Origin: RHKX01 sp963820055
Lineage (GTDB): Bacteria; Actinomycetota; Thermoleophilia; Solirubrobacterales; 70-9
Length of the DNA: 64,000 nucleotides
NCBI GenBank assembly: GCA_963820055.1
Contig: CAWFYJ010000003.1
Location: forward strand, 955,764-1,019,763
Direction of reading: 5' to 3'
The notes under the pieces are model-generated. The model was given only the letters and a program-made list of their open reading frames with translations, did no database searches and was not told the DNA's origin. Position numbers and translations under genes: made by a program. Shown here one piece after another: positions 1 to 9,112 of the stretch (positions are counted from its first letter, which is position 1; the number at the start of each line of letters is the position of its first letter).

Positions 1-359
1 AGATAGACCCCCTGCCACGTCCCGAGCCGCAGCCCGCCGTCCGATACCGGCAGGGTCAGGGACGGGCCGATCAGCACCGACTTGACGTGGGCCGGCATGT
101 CATCGGGGCCCTCGAAGGTGTGGCGCCAGTAGGGCTCGTCCTCGCGAACCGCCTCGCTGAACCAGCTCTCGAGGTCGGCGCGCACGTCGGCGCTTGCGTT
201 CTCGTTCAGCGCGAGCGAAGCCGACGTGTGAAGGATGTGGACGTGGAGGAGGCCGACGCCGACCGTGCCGAGTTCGCTCAGCCCGGCCTCGACCTCAGCG
301 GTCACCAGGTGAAAGCCGCGCGGACGCGCCCGCAGCTCGATCTCGCCCTGCGCCCACAT
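1..359 (-). CDS. YjbQ / UPF0047 family protein, 3'-truncated by window edge
   Basis: The reverse strand from an ATG at 359 reads without stop to the window edge, giving the first 119 residues. The segment LLHVHILHTSASLALNEN followed by ADVRADLESWF and PYWRHTFEGPDDMPAHVKS matches the YjbQ family, a small trimeric fold of about 130-140 residues whose members can make thiamine phosphate as a side activity; the physiological role is unsettled. Only the last residues (normally including a conserved His/Glu-rich end) are missing. It lies 29 bp downstream of the TatA-like gene on the same strand and is probably co-transcribed with it. Confidence 0.85.
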   Translation of the reverse strand, partial: MWAQGEIELRARPRGFHLVTAEVEAGLSELGTVGVGLLHVHILHTSASLALNENASADVRADLESWFSEAVREDEPYWRHTFEGPDDMPAHVKSVLIGPSLTLPVSDGGLRLGTWQGVY

Positions 360-388
360 GCCCGTCGATGGTGGCCCCGCGGGGCCGG

Positions 389-718
389 TCAGTCCCCGGC
401 CGGTCGCTCCGCCGGGTCGGTGGCGGGCTTCGCCTTGCGCTCCACCGGCGGCTTCGTGGGTTCGGTGCTGCCGACGCCCTTGACGGAATCGCGGACCTCG
501 CGCGCCTCACGCAGGCCCTTGCCGACCGACTCGCCGATCTTCGAGGTGTCGACTCCATCGGCCTTCTCGCGAGCCTGCGCGGCCAGCTCCTTCGCCTTCT
601 CGCCGCCCTTGCGGGCGCCGGTGCCGGCGGACCTGCCGAGCGCCGGCAGCCGCTTGTAGGCGCCGAAGAGGATCAGCACGAGGACCACCAGAATCACGAT
701 CTCGAGCGGTCCGATCAC
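389..718 (-). CDS. TatA/MttA-like twin-arginine translocase subunit
   Basis: A 109-residue protein starting at a GTG that has GGGAG seven bases upstream. One N-terminal membrane helix (about residues 2-20, IGPLEIVILVVLVLILFG) is followed by the amphipathic stretch AYKRLPALGRSAGTGARKG and then a charged, helical, Lys/Glu-rich tail ending in a Pro-rich segment. This is the TatA architecture: oligomers of such subunits form the protein-conducting element of the Tat pathway. The usual FG hinge is present (residues 18-19). No tatB or tatC is nearby, so whether it is the main TatA or an accessory paralogue cannot be told. Confidence 0.8.
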   Translation of the reverse strand: MIGPLEIVILVVLVLILFGAYKRLPALGRSAGTGARKGGEKAKELAAQAREKADGVDTSKIGESVGKGLREAREVRDSVKGVGSTEPTKPPVERKAKPATDPAERPAGD

Positions 719-766
719 TTTCTGCTCCCGGTTCGAATCATGGTTCGAGACTAGCGGGGGCGCTAT

Positions 767-1057
767 ATGGTCACGCCCGTGGCGACGACCGACGACGAGC
801 AAACGCCGGCACCGGCTCCACCTGAGCAGGTCGGCGCGACTCCGGCGCCGGGCTCCGGCCGGCCCGCCGTCAACACGAGCCTCGGCCGGTTCGCGATCGC
901 CGTGATCGTCGTCGTCGGACTGCTCTGGCTGGCGTGGATGGTCGTCTCGATCGCGACGGCTCCCGACGTCCACGTGCGGTTCCGCGACAACGACCACGGT
1001 CGCAACGACTCCGGGGGGCCCGGGCGGCTCACGGACACCCCGTCCTCGCTGACCTGA
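767..1057 (+). CDS. Small single-pass membrane protein, unknown function
   Basis: A 96-residue protein divergent from the TatA-like gene. It has a Pro/Ala/Thr-rich N-terminal half, one clear membrane helix (about residues 42-63, FAIAVIVVVGLLWLAWMVVS) and a short polar tail. No family is recognised. The ATG at 767 is the only reasonable start; the ribosome binding site is weak. The gene converges with the FAD oxidoreductase: its stop lies 15 bp before that gene's corrected stop. It is likely real because hydropathy and codon use are sensible, but nothing shows its job. Confidence 0.5.
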   Translation: MVTPVATTDDEQTPAPAPPEQVGATPAPGSGRPAVNTSLGRFAIAVIVVVGLLWLAWMVVSIATAPDVHVRFRDNDHGRNDSGGPGRLTDTPSSLT

Positions 1058-1072
1058 GCCCGGCCGGCCCGC

Positions 1073-2525
1073 TCAGCTGTCGAAGCCGAGCCCGAGCCGG
1101 TCCAGCAACCGCAGCCAGAGGCCGCGCCGACCGCCGTTCCGATCGGCCGCGGCCAACCGGCTGCGCGTGAACTGGACGACCGCCCACCGCAGCGGCTCGG
1201 GCGGGAACGGGCGTCGGCTTGCTGCGTACGTACTGGAGCTCGGTGGCCGTCGTGGTGCGCCCATCGAGCAGATCGAGGGCGACGTCGGCCCCGAACCGGG
1301 AAGCTCCGACGCCGAGGCCGGTGTAGCCGCCGACGAACGCGACCCGGCCGCCGTGGCTGAGCTCGAAGAAACACGAGAACCGGCTGCAGGTGTCGATCGC
1401 TCCGCCCCACTTGTGGGTGAAGCGGATTCCGCGCAGCGCCGGGAAGGTCGCGAAGAAGTGCTGGGAGAGGGCCGCGAACGTCTCCTCGTCGACGTCGAGG
1501 CGCGGCTCCACCGGCCCGCCGTAGCGATAGACCGCCTCGTAGCCGCCCCAGAGAATCCGATCGTCGTCGGTGAGCCGGTAATAGTGGAATCGGTTGCCGG
1601 TGTCGCTGACCCCCTGGCGGTTGCGCCAGCCGATCGACTCCAGCTGCGACTCCGACAGCGGCTCGCTGACGAGCACGTAGTCGTAGACGGGCACGATGTA
1701 GCGGCGCAACGAGCGGCGCAGCGGCGGCGACGCATTCGTGGCGAGCAGGACGCGGCCGGCGAGGACCTCTCCCCCGTCCTCCGCGCGCAGCCGGAGTCCG
1801 GCTGCGCCTTCGTCCAGCGAGACCAGACGGGTCCGCTCGTGGATCTCGACGCCGAGGCGAGCCGCCGCCGCGGCGAGGCCGTCGGCCAGCTTGGCCGGGT
1901 CGACGAGTCCCGCCCCGGTCCGGTCCCAGAGCGCGGCGAGGTAGGTCGGGGAATCGATCTCGGCTCTGATCTCGTCGCGGCCGAGCAGCTCGGTGTCGTG
2001 GCCGTGCGCGGCGAGCAACTCCTGCTCCTCGGCGAGCGGCTCGACCTGATGGGGCTCGACGGCGACGGCGATCTCCCCCACCGACTCGAAGTCGCACTCG
2101 ATCCCGAGCCGCTCGATGTCGGCGCGGAGGCCGTCGAAGTTCTCCAGCCCCAGTCGCTCGAGGATCTCGAGCTCGCCGGGGAAATGGGCGAGCCCGTTGG
2201 CGACGCCGTGGGTTATCGAGGCGGAGACGAAGCCGCCGTTGCGGCCGGAGGCGCCGCTGCCGACCTTGTCGGCCTCGACGAGGACGACGCTGCGATCGGG
2301 GTCGCGCGTCTTCGCGTGGACGGCCGCCCAGAGCCCGGTGAACCCTCCGCCGACGATGCAGAGATCCGCCTCGGTCGTCCCCTCGAGGGCCGGGTAACGA
2401 ACCGGCGCCGGACGGCGATCGAGCCAGAAGGGACGCGGAACCGCGTCGCGATAGGCGGCACGGTCCTCGGCGGTGGGCTCGAACGCGGGCCATGCGGATG
2501 TCCCGGGCTGGGCGGCGGCGGACAA
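1073..2525 (-). CDS. FAD-dependent DAO-family oxidoreductase (PuuB/glycine oxidase-like), frame-broken near the C-terminus
   Basis: Residues 58-64 (VGGGFTG) form the dinucleotide-binding glycine motif after a 50-residue leader; RNGGFVSASITHG, GAGLVDPAKL and the late GYTGLGVGASR segment are typical of D-amino-acid-oxidase-fold enzymes close to gamma-glutamylputrescine oxidase. These oxidise an amine or amino acid with FAD and release H2O2; the substrate is unknown. The frame breaks at 1209-1211 (one extra G on the plus strand in a C run of the gene). Past it, the adjacent frame continues as FPPEPLRWAVVQFTR and ends LLDRLGLGFDS at 1073, the family's usual ending, giving about 483 residues. Without correction the protein would run to 1029 with a nonsense tail. 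The start is a TTG; no strong ribosome site is visible. Confidence 0.8.
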
Positions 2526-2604
2526 GGGAGCCAGATCGTAGCCGGGCGATTAGTCTCGGCCGCCACCGTGGTCTGAGAGTGAAAGCAATCCGAGGAGGCA
2601 GAAG

Positions 2605-3168
2605 ATGGGCAGGGTCGTGGTTTCGCAATTCATCACCGTCGACGGGGTCGTCGAGGACCCGGGCGGAGCGGAGGACTTCGACCGCGGCGGCTGGGCATTC
2701 CAGTTCGAGCGTGGCGACGAGGGCGACGCCTTCAAGATGGAGGAGCTGAACTCCAGCGACGCCCTGCTGCTCGGCCGGCGGACGTATGAAGGCTTCGCAG
2801 CGGCATGGCCGTCGCGGTCGGGCGACCCGTTCTCGGACAAGTTCAACTCGATGCCGAAGTACGTCGTCTCGACCACACTCGAGGACCCCGACTGGAACAA
2901 CTCGACGGTGATCGCCGGCGACCTGGCGACGGCGATCCCCGAGCTGCGCGAACGCCACGACGGCGACATCCTCGTCAACGGCAGCGTCCAGCTGACCGCG
3001 GCGCTGACCGAGCTCGGCCTGATCGACGAGTACCGGCTGATGGTCTTCCCGACGGTCCTCGGAGCCGGCAAGCGGCTGTTCGGCGACGGCGAGTCGGCCA
3101 AGTCGCTGCGGCTGACCAAATCACTGCCGGCGGGCGACACGCTGATCCTCGTCTACGAGCCGGCCTGA
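2605..3168 (+). CDS. RibD C-terminal/dihydrofolate reductase-like protein
   Basis: A 187-residue protein with the DHFR-like fold of the RibD C-terminal family: N-terminal VVVSQFITVDGVVEDPGG, the mid motif LLLGRRTYEGFAAAWP, and the C-terminal DILVNGSVQLTAAL and LMVFPTVLGAGKRLF segments. Such stand-alone proteins bind NADPH; most are uncharacterised and are neither true DHFR nor riboflavin enzymes. GAGGAGG lies eight bases before the ATG, so the start is secure. It is divergent from the FAD oxidoreductase. The substrate is not indicated by context. Confidence 0.85.
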   Translation: MGRVVVSQFITVDGVVEDPGGAEDFDRGGWAFQFERGDEGDAFKMEELNSSDALLLGRRTYEGFAAAWPSRSGDPFSDKFNSMPKYVVSTTLEDPDWNNSTVIAGDLATAIPELRERHDGDILVNGSVQLTAALTELGLIDEYRLMVFPTVLGAGKRLFGDGESAKSLRLTKSLPAGDTLILVYEPA

Positions 3169-3221
3169 GGCCGGGCCTCGCCGGGGCGTTTCGGGCCCGG
3201 CGCGCCGGGTAGCGCCGGCGG

Positions 3222-3665
3222 ATGACCGAACGAGAAGAGAAGCTCGATGTCGAGGCTGCGGTCGAGAAGCTCAACGCCGCCCTCGCCCTCCAGTACCGCT
3301 CCGCCCTGCAGTACTCGCTGACCTCGGGGGGCCTGTTCGGCTTCGAGTTCCAGGCCCTCGGCGACCGGCTCTGGGCCTACGGGCAGGCCGAGCTGGCCGA
3401 CGCCCGGCTGCTCGTCGAGAAGATCGTCGCGCTCGAGGGCTCGCCGACGACCGAGGTCGCCGAACTGAAGTGGACGGGTGACCCCGGGGACGCCGTCGGC
3501 TGGCTGATCGAGACCGAGGAAACGGCCGTCGAGGCGCTTCAGGCCGCGATCGAGCCCACCGGTCGCGAAGGGCGCTCGGAGGCTCTCGAGCACACGCTCG
3601 AGCACCTGATCATGCGCAAGCAGAACCAGGTCGACTTCCTGCTCAGGGCGCGCCGCAAGAGCTGA
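3222..3665 (+). CDS. Ferritin-like domain protein
   Basis: A 147-residue all-helical protein. Helix 1 carries EKLNAALALQYRSALQY, helix 2 RLWAYGQAELADARLLVEKI and a late helix TLEHLIMRKQNQVDFL, the pattern of bacterioferritin/Dps-like four-helix bundles with Glu/His positions that could bind a di-iron centre. Proteins of this sort store iron or protect against oxidants; the exact class is unclear and a role here is inferred. The gene follows the DHFR-like gene by 53 bp on the same strand. The ribosome binding site is weak. Confidence 0.7.
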   Translation: MTEREEKLDVEAAVEKLNAALALQYRSALQYSLTSGGLFGFEFQALGDRLWAYGQAELADARLLVEKIVALEGSPTTEVAELKWTGDPGDAVGWLIETEETAVEALQAAIEPTGREGRSEALEHTLEHLIMRKQNQVDFLLRARRKS

Positions 3666-3720
3666 CGCGGACCCGCGGCATCGCCCGCTTCAACGGTCCA
3701 TCGGTGGGTAGGCCGTCCGC

Positions 3721-4716
3721 GTGAGCGACGAATCGACGACGGGCGACTTCCGCGACGAGGTTGAGCCCCGGCGAGCCGACTACGAGCCGAAGGGCACGGA
3801 TCCGCGGACCGGGGCATGGCCGACGCTGAAGAAGGCGGCCCTCGAGTTCAACGAGGATCACATGACCGACTGGGCGGCGGCACTCACCTACTACGGCCTG
3901 CTGTCCCTGTTCCCGGCGCTGATCGCGATGGTGTCGGTCGTCGGCATCTTCGGCGACCCGGAGACGACGACGCGGTCGATCACCGACATCGTCACGCAAC
4001 TCGGCCCGAGCACGGCGGCGGACACGTTCTCCGGCCCGATCCAGTCGATCACCGAGCACCGCTCGGCGGCGGGCGTCCTCTTCTTCGTCGGCCTCGGCGC
4101 CGCCCTCTGGTCCGCCTCGGGCTACATCGGCGCGTTCATGCGCGCCGCGAACGTGATCTGGGAGACGCCCGAGGGCCGCGGCTTCCTGAAGCTGCGCCCG
4201 CTGCAGCTCGCGGTGACGCTGCTCCTGATCGTCCTCTTCGCCCTCGTGGCGCTGTCGCTGGTGCTGACCGGGCCGGTCGTCGAGGCGGTCGGCGACTCCG
4301 TCGGCGTCGGCAGCACCGCGCAGACCGTCTGGGACATCGCCAAGTGGCCCGTGCTCCTCGGCGTCCTCATCTTCATGGTCGGGATCCTCTACTTCACGTC
4401 GCCGAACGTGAAGGTCCCCGGCTTCCGATGGATCACCGTGGGCGGCGTCATCGCCGTCCTCGCCTGGATCCTCGCCTCGGCCGGCTTCGCCTTCTACGTC
4501 GCCAACTTCGGCTCCTACGACAAGACCTACGGCAGCCTCGGCGCGATCGTCACCCTGCTCGTCTGGGTCTGGATCTCGAACCTCGCCCTGCTGTTCGGCA
4601 TGGAGCTGAACGCCGAGCGCGAGCGGAGCCGCGAGCTCGCCGCGGGCGTGCCCCGCGCCGAGGAGGAGATCCAGCTCGAGCCGCGCGCCGAGCCGGACCG
4701 GCAGCGAACCACCTGA
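3721..4716 (+). CDS. YihY/BrkB-family inner membrane protein
   Basis: A 331-residue protein starting with GTG. After a polar N-terminus, DWAAALTYYGLLSLFPALIA is the family signature; six membrane helices follow (about residues 55-80, 115-140, 155-185, 198-218, 235-258, 268-292), then a charged Glu/Arg-rich tail. The family was once annotated as ribonuclease BN, which was wrong; its function is unknown, probably envelope-related transport. It converges with the rpf-like gene, 26 bp apart. Confidence 0.9.
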   Translation: MSDESTTGDFRDEVEPRRADYEPKGTDPRTGAWPTLKKAALEFNEDHMTDWAAALTYYGLLSLFPALIAMVSVVGIFGDPETTTRSITDIVTQLGPSTAADTFSGPIQSITEHRSAAGVLFFVGLGAALWSASGYIGAFMRAANVIWETPEGRGFLKLRPLQLAVTLLLIVLFALVALSLVLTGPVVEAVGDSVGVGSTAQTVWDIAKWPVLLGVLIFMVGILYFTSPNVKVPGFRWITVGGVIAVLAWILASAGFAFYVANFGSYDKTYGSLGAIVTLLVWVWISNLALLFGMELNAERERSRELAAGVPRAEEEIQLEPRAEPDRQRTT

Positions 4717-4742
4717 TCCCGGGGCTCAGCCTTTCCGTCGGC

Positions 4743-5183
4743 TCAGCCGCAGACCGGCCAGGGCCGGGTGCCGTCGCGCTTCTTGAGGTGGACCGCGACG
4801 ACGGCCTGCGTCTTGTAGGAGAAGTCGATCGGGTCGCCGCCCGGAGTCTTGGGCGAGGTCTTCCAAGCGTCGCGCGTGAACATGAAGGCGCCGCGGTACT
4901 GGCCCTTCAGGGCGACTGCGTTGGGGTCCTTGCCCGACTCGCACTGCGCGACGCGGTTGGCCCAGCGCTTGTTCTTGCGACCGACCTTGTTCCAGAGGCG
5001 CTCGTACTTGGACGGGGTCGCGTTGGTGTCGCCGCTCCGGCCGTCGGGCTGGGTGCCGATGCCGCCCGAGCGGGCGGACGCGCTGCCTGCCGCGAGCAGC
5101 AGCGAGGCGAGGACGACGGCGAGGATGAGACCTCGCAGGATGAGGCCGGACTTCGAATACGACCCCGTGAAGTTTTCAGACAT
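4743..5183 (-). CDS. Resuscitation-promoting-factor-like transglycosylase
   Basis: A 146-residue exported protein: a membrane/signal helix (about residues 14-34), a short linker, then an Rpf-type lysozyme-like domain from about residue 58. WANRVAQCESGKDPNAV holds the presumed catalytic Glu82 next to Cys81, which would pair with Cys145 in the C-terminal WPVCG. Rpf proteins cleave peptidoglycan glycan strands and help dormant actinobacteria resume growth. The 5' leader carries a ydaO-type c-di-AMP riboswitch, the known control element for rpf genes in Actinomycetota, which supports the assignment strongly. Confidence 0.9.
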   Translation of the reverse strand: MSENFTGSYSKSGLILRGLILAVVLASLLLAAGSASARSGGIGTQPDGRSGDTNATPSKYERLWNKVGRKNKRWANRVAQCESGKDPNAVALKGQYRGAFMFTRDAWKTSPKTPGGDPIDFSYKTQAVVAVHLKKRDGTRPWPVCG

Positions 5184-5191
5184 GGGTAACT

Positions 5192-5315
5192 CCGCTCTTT
5201 CGACGCTTGCGGGGTTAGCTGACGGGCTCGCGCAAAAGAGCTTGCGCTACCTGGCATGGACCAGGATTCGCCCCAACATTTGGGTCCCCCGCTCAGCCGC
5301 GGTATGTGACGGCTG
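5192..5315 (-). promoter_or_regulatory. ydaO/yuaA-type cyclic di-AMP riboswitch
   Basis: Read on the minus strand just upstream of the rpf-like start, the leader contains the conserved ydaO blocks in order: CGGGGGACCCAAATGTTGGG (5297-5278), GGCGAATCC, then CCCGTCAGCTAACCCCGC (5226-5209), ending 8 bases before the ATG. The GGGGGACCCA, GAATCC and CGTCAGCTAACC boxes define this class, which senses c-di-AMP and usually switches expression of cell-wall hydrolases or osmolyte transporters off when the ligand is high. Boundaries are approximate; no separate expression platform hairpin was resolved. Confidence 0.88.
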
Positions 5316-5415
5316 ACTCAGCAGGTGGCGGCACGTTAGCAAAACGTGAGGAAACTATTTGGGTCACACTTGCTTCGGCGGCAGGAAATGAGGCCCTGCC
5401 ACGGAAGACGAAGGA

Positions 5416-6540
5416 ATGCAGAAGCAGCCGAAACACCGGGCGAGGACGGCGATCGGGCTGCCGGCGGCGCTCCTCGCAGCCGCGGTCCTGCTCTTCTCCG
5501 CGACGCCGGCAGCGGCCAAGACCTGGGTCGTCAAGGGCGGCGGCTTCGGCCACGGCGTCGGGATGAGCGCCTACGGCGCCTACGGCTACGGCAAGCACGA
5601 CTGGGGCTACAAGCGGATCATCGGCCACTACTACCGCAAGGTCCGGGTCGAAAAGGACAAGGGCAACAACCGCGTCCGGGTCCTGCTCGCCTCGCGCTCG
5701 GGAGGCGTCAAGTTCGACGGCGGTACGAAGGCCTGCGGCAAGCGGCTGGAGCCGTCGAAGACCTACCGCGCCGAGCGCCGGGGATCGAAGGTCAGGCTGC
5801 TCTCCGGCTCCGGCGCGAAGATCGCCAACTGCGGCAAGCGCCTGCACGCGAAGAGCAAGGGCGTCATCGACATCCACGGGATCGGCAAGTACCGCGGCGC
5901 CCTCGAGGCCGTCCCCGGCAGCGCCGGCGGCCTGCTCGTCGTCAACCGGCTCGACGTCGAGGACTACGTCCGCGGCTCGTTGCCCGGCGAGATCCCGCCC
6001 GACTGGCCGAAGGAGACGCTGAAGGCGTTCGCGATCGCGATCCGCTCGATCGCGCTTTCGACCGACGTCGGCGGCGACGCGTTCGACATCTACTCGGACA
6101 CCCGCACCCAGGTTTACGGCGGCGTCAAGCTCGAGTCGAAGCGGACGAACAAGGCGGCGAAGGCGACCCGCAACAAGGTCGTCACCTACCACGGCAACGT
6201 CATTCAGAGCACCTACTTCTCGGCGTCGGGGGGTCGTACCGAGTCGCGGTTCCTGGGCGGACCGAAGGTTCCGTACTACCAGAGCGTCAAGGATCCCTAC
6301 GACAACCTCTCCCCCCTGCACCGCTGGACGTTCCGCTTCTCGCAGAGCGAGATGGACTCGCGCCTCGGGCCCTACGTCGACGGCAAACTTCGCAAGATCA
6401 AGGTCCTCAAGCGCGGCGACAGCCCGCGCATCGACACGGCCAAGCTGATCGGCAGTCGCGGCAGCACGAAGGTCCGCGGCGACACGATCCAGGTCGCGCT
6501 CGGCCTCTACGACCGCTGGGCGTACTTCGACAAGAAATAG
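5416..6540 (+). CDS. Secreted SpoIID/LytB-domain protein
   Basis: A 374-residue protein with a signal peptide (cleavage likely after ATPAAAK, about residue 34) and then a SpoIID domain. GGGFGHGVGMSAYGAYGYG is the family's glycine/histidine motif, moved to the N-terminus as is common in Thermoleophilia; VEDYVRGSLPGEIPPDWP, KAFAIAIRSIAL and YFSASGGRTE follow. SpoIID proteins are lytic transglycosylases of denuded glycan or amidase enhancers acting outside the membrane. It is divergent from the rpf-like gene across 232 bp that contain the riboswitch, so two wall-remodelling genes share one control region. Confidence 0.88.
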   Translation: MQKQPKHRARTAIGLPAALLAAAVLLFSATPAAAKTWVVKGGGFGHGVGMSAYGAYGYGKHDWGYKRIIGHYYRKVRVEKDKGNNRVRVLLASRSGGVKFDGGTKACGKRLEPSKTYRAERRGSKVRLLSGSGAKIANCGKRLHAKSKGVIDIHGIGKYRGALEAVPGSAGGLLVVNRLDVEDYVRGSLPGEIPPDWPKETLKAFAIAIRSIALSTDVGGDAFDIYSDTRTQVYGGVKLESKRTNKAAKATRNKVVTYHGNVIQSTYFSASGGRTESRFLGGPKVPYYQSVKDPYDNLSPLHRWTFRFSQSEMDSRLGPYVDGKLRKIKVLKRGDSPRIDTAKLIGSRGSTKVRGDTIQVALGLYDRWAYFDKK

Positions 6541-6555
6541 GCGGGAGGCCCGGCG

Positions 6556-8641
6556 TCAGCCGGTGGGCACGGTGGTCGTCGTCGACTCGGTCGTCGTCGA
6601 TTCCGTCGAGGTGGTGTCCGTGGTCGTCGACGTGGTGTCCGTCGTCGCATCCGGCGTCTCGTCGATCGTCGCCGTCGTCTCCCCGGGCTTCGAGCTCACC
6701 AGGCAGTCGGTGTTGTCGGGCGCGTCGACCTCCCCGCCGGCAGGGAACGCATTGAGGAGAGCGTTGGCGATCTTCTTGGCCCGGGCGCGGTAGCCCTGCG
6801 TCGTGAAGTGGATGCCGTCGTCGATGAACCAGTCGTCCTTGACCTCCGACGACCAGTCGTAGATCCGCATGTTCGGGTAGCGGCTGCAGGCGGCGAGCAG
6901 GGCCTTGTCCCAGGCCTGCATGTTCGAGCTGTCGTAGGGACCGCCGTCGGTGACGATCGAGCGAACGTTGACCCAGAGGACCGGGTCGCCGTCGGCCACG
7001 GTCATCATGTTGTCGATCCGCTCGTCGTAGCCGATCGTCGAGCCGGCGGCGACGTTCGCGGCCTCGTTCGTGCCGAGCGCCAGCACCCAGCATCCGTCGA
7101 AGCCCTGCTGCTTCCACGAGGTCGCCACGTCCTCGGCGTTCGGGGCGCCCTCGAAGGTCTCGTAGATCGAGCGGGCGCCGGAGACCTCGAGGTGCTGAGT
7201 CGTCGCCCCGACGCGGCCGTACTGCGCGGCGATCTGATCCTTGCGGTCCGGCAGGTAGTCGGAGGAGACGAGGCCCTCGGAGGTCGAGTCGCCGATGTGG
7301 ACGACCGCGTCGCAGGTGGTTCGGTCCTTGAGGTTCGCGGTGTCCACGGAGCTGTCGTTGAGGGTCGTGGCGACGGAGATGTTGCCGGGCGCCTCGGCCT
7401 GACTCGGCCCGGCGTTGACACCGGCGAGGCCGAGCGAGCGCCGCGAGCACGACCGCCGCCGACACCGCGATCCCGGCCCAGGCGGGACGGCTGATCGGAC
7501 GCGAGCGGAACTCGCCGGCCCGCCAGCGCTTCCAGAGCCGCCCGAGCGCGCCGTGGCGGATCGGGTCCTCGACGTACTTCCAGGAGAGGGCGGCGACGAA
7601 GAACGTCGCGGCGACCTGGAGGACCGCCCGTGGCAGGTCCACCCCCTGCGAGCCCGCGGGGGTCGTGAGGATGATGATCGGGAAGTGCCAGAGGTAGATG
7701 CCGTACGAGCGCTGGCCGATCCAGCGCATCGGCCGACAGCCGACGACCGGCCCGAGCCTCGTCGCCGGGTGCGCCATCGCGGCCACCGCGATCGCGGTGG
7801 CGAACGAGAGGATCAGGAAGCCGCCCCTGTAGAGGAACGGCGAGAACTCGTTCGAGCGCCAGAACATCAGCGCGATCACGCCGAGGCCGATCGCGCCGGC
7901 GATGTCGATCGTGCGCCGGGCGCTCGACGTGATCCGCCCGCGGAGGTGCCGGCTCGGCCAGATCGTCGCCAGCGCGGCACCGACCATCAGCTCGAGTGCA
8001 CGGGTGTCGGTCCCGTAGTAGACGCGGGACGGATCGATGCCCGGCTTGTAGAGGACGAGCATCAGGATCGCCGACGCGAGGGCGAGGCCGAGGATCGTCA
8101 GGCCGAGCCGGGGACGCAGGCCCCCCGGGAGCCGCGCCTCGGGGATGAACTTGACCCCGAGGATCATCAGGAACGGCCAGACGATGTAGAACTGCTCCTC
8201 GACCGACAGCGACCAGAGATGGTTGAGCGGGCCGGGCGCCTCGAAGGCCGCGAAGTACGAGACGTCGTGGAAGATCAGCCACCAGTTGTTGACGTATGCC
8301 GCGGCGGACGCCGCCGCCCACCGGAAGTCGGGCGGCTGGTGAGGCCCGAAGACCGTCGCCCAGGCGACGACGACGATCAGCATCAGAAACAGCGCCGGCA
8401 GCAGGCGCCGCGCCCGCGCCAGCCAGAACGACTTCAGCCGGATGCCGCCGCGCTCGACCTGGCCGAGCAGGATGTCGGTGATCAGGTAGCCGCTGAGCGT
8501 GAAGAAGACGCCGACGCCGAGCAGGCCGCCGGGAGCCCACCCGAAGCCGAGGTGGTAGGCGATGACGCCGAGAACCGCAATCGCCCGCAACCCGTCGAGG
8601 CCGGGCATGTAGCGCTGGTTTGGCTTGATGGGTTCAGGCAT
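6556..8641 (-). CDS. Acyltransferase-3 (OafA/YrhL) with C-terminal SGNH domain, frame-broken
   Basis: The N-terminal half (about residues 1-405) is an acyltransferase-3 domain: RYMPGLDGLRAIAVLGVIAYH, LSGYLITDILL, NHLWSLSVEEQFYIVWP and about ten membrane helices. A frame break in 7430-7440 separates it from the periplasmic SGNH half, which has VVHIGDSTSEGL (Ser nucleophile), LALGTNEAANV and DGIHFTTQGY (Asp/His). Rejoined by one base the protein has about 694 residues, the normal size of O-acetylating enzymes that carry acetyl across the membrane and place it on a surface glycan. The C-terminus is a Thr/Ser-rich low-complexity tail. It converges with the SpoIID gene. Confidence 0.85.
6560..6660. 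repeat. Low-complexity Thr/Ser-coding microsatellite
   Basis: Short units of GTCGTCGTCGA, GTCGTCGACGTGGTGTCC and similar recur here. On the minus strand they encode the TTTDTTSTESTTTEST-type tail of the acyltransferase/SGNH protein. It is a coding repeat, probably a flexible and possibly glycosylated extracytoplasmic tail, not a separate element. Confidence 0.6.
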
Positions 8642-8740
8642 CGCTGACTCCTGAGCACCCGGGACCGACCCCCCTTGCCTTCACTCTCGAAGCTTCGTTG
8701 GACCCGCGGACGGAGCAAATCTCTTGGTTACGCTTACCGG

Positions 8741-9112
8741 ATGGTAGGTCCGATCAAGGATCATCCGGCTGCCGACGGGGAGGGCGGGGGCCGGAGGTTC
8801 ATCACCCGGAAGCGGGCCGTGATCGCGGCATCCGTTCTCGCGGCGGCCGCAATCGCGGGCGGCGGCGGCTATCTGGCCGGTGAGCGTTCCGGCGCGGACG
8901 TCGATGCGGCCCGCGTCGAGGGCGAGAAGATGGGCTGGACCAGGGGCACGACGATCGGCGGCGACATCTACCCGGCCGGGCTCGAGCAGGGCCGAAAGAT
9001 CACCTACGCACGGACGTTCCGGGCGTCCTACCGGGATGCCTATCTGAAGGCGTTCGCCGGGACTGACGTCGACGCTCCGAAGGCCGACGAGATCCAGGTG
9101 TCGGTGCCGTGA
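8741..9112 (+). CDS. Membrane-anchored protein of unknown function, partner of the next gene
   Basis: A 123-residue protein with a cytoplasmic, charged N-terminus (about 25 residues ending RRFITRKR), one membrane helix (about 27-47, AAAAIAGGGGYLAG) and an extracytoplasmic segment of about 75 residues: RVEGEKMGWTRGTTIGG and YAGLEQGRK-type Gly/Arg/Tyr-rich helical stretches. No family is recognised. Its stop overlaps the start of the next gene by four bases (GTGA), and both share the membrane anchor followed by a Gly/Tyr-rich helix, so they probably arose by duplication of this part and act together at the cell surface. An earlier in-frame ATG at 8675 exists but has no better ribosome site. Confidence 0.65.
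   Translation: MVGPIKDHPAADGEGGGRRFITRKRAVIAASVLAAAAIAGGGGYLAGERSGADVDAARVEGEKMGWTRGTTIGGDIYPAGLEQGRKITYARTFRASYRDAYLKAFAGTDVDAPKADEIQVSVP

Noticed and set aside
724..752. GGTTCGAATC, resembling a tRNA T-loop
   Set aside because: No matching T-stem, acceptor stem or anticodon arm; it lies in the leader of the TatA-like gene.
6560..6660. Short GTCGTCGAC-type repeats considered as a CRISPR-like array
   Set aside because: Units are short and irregular, with no unique spacers, and encode the Thr-rich tail of the acyltransferase.
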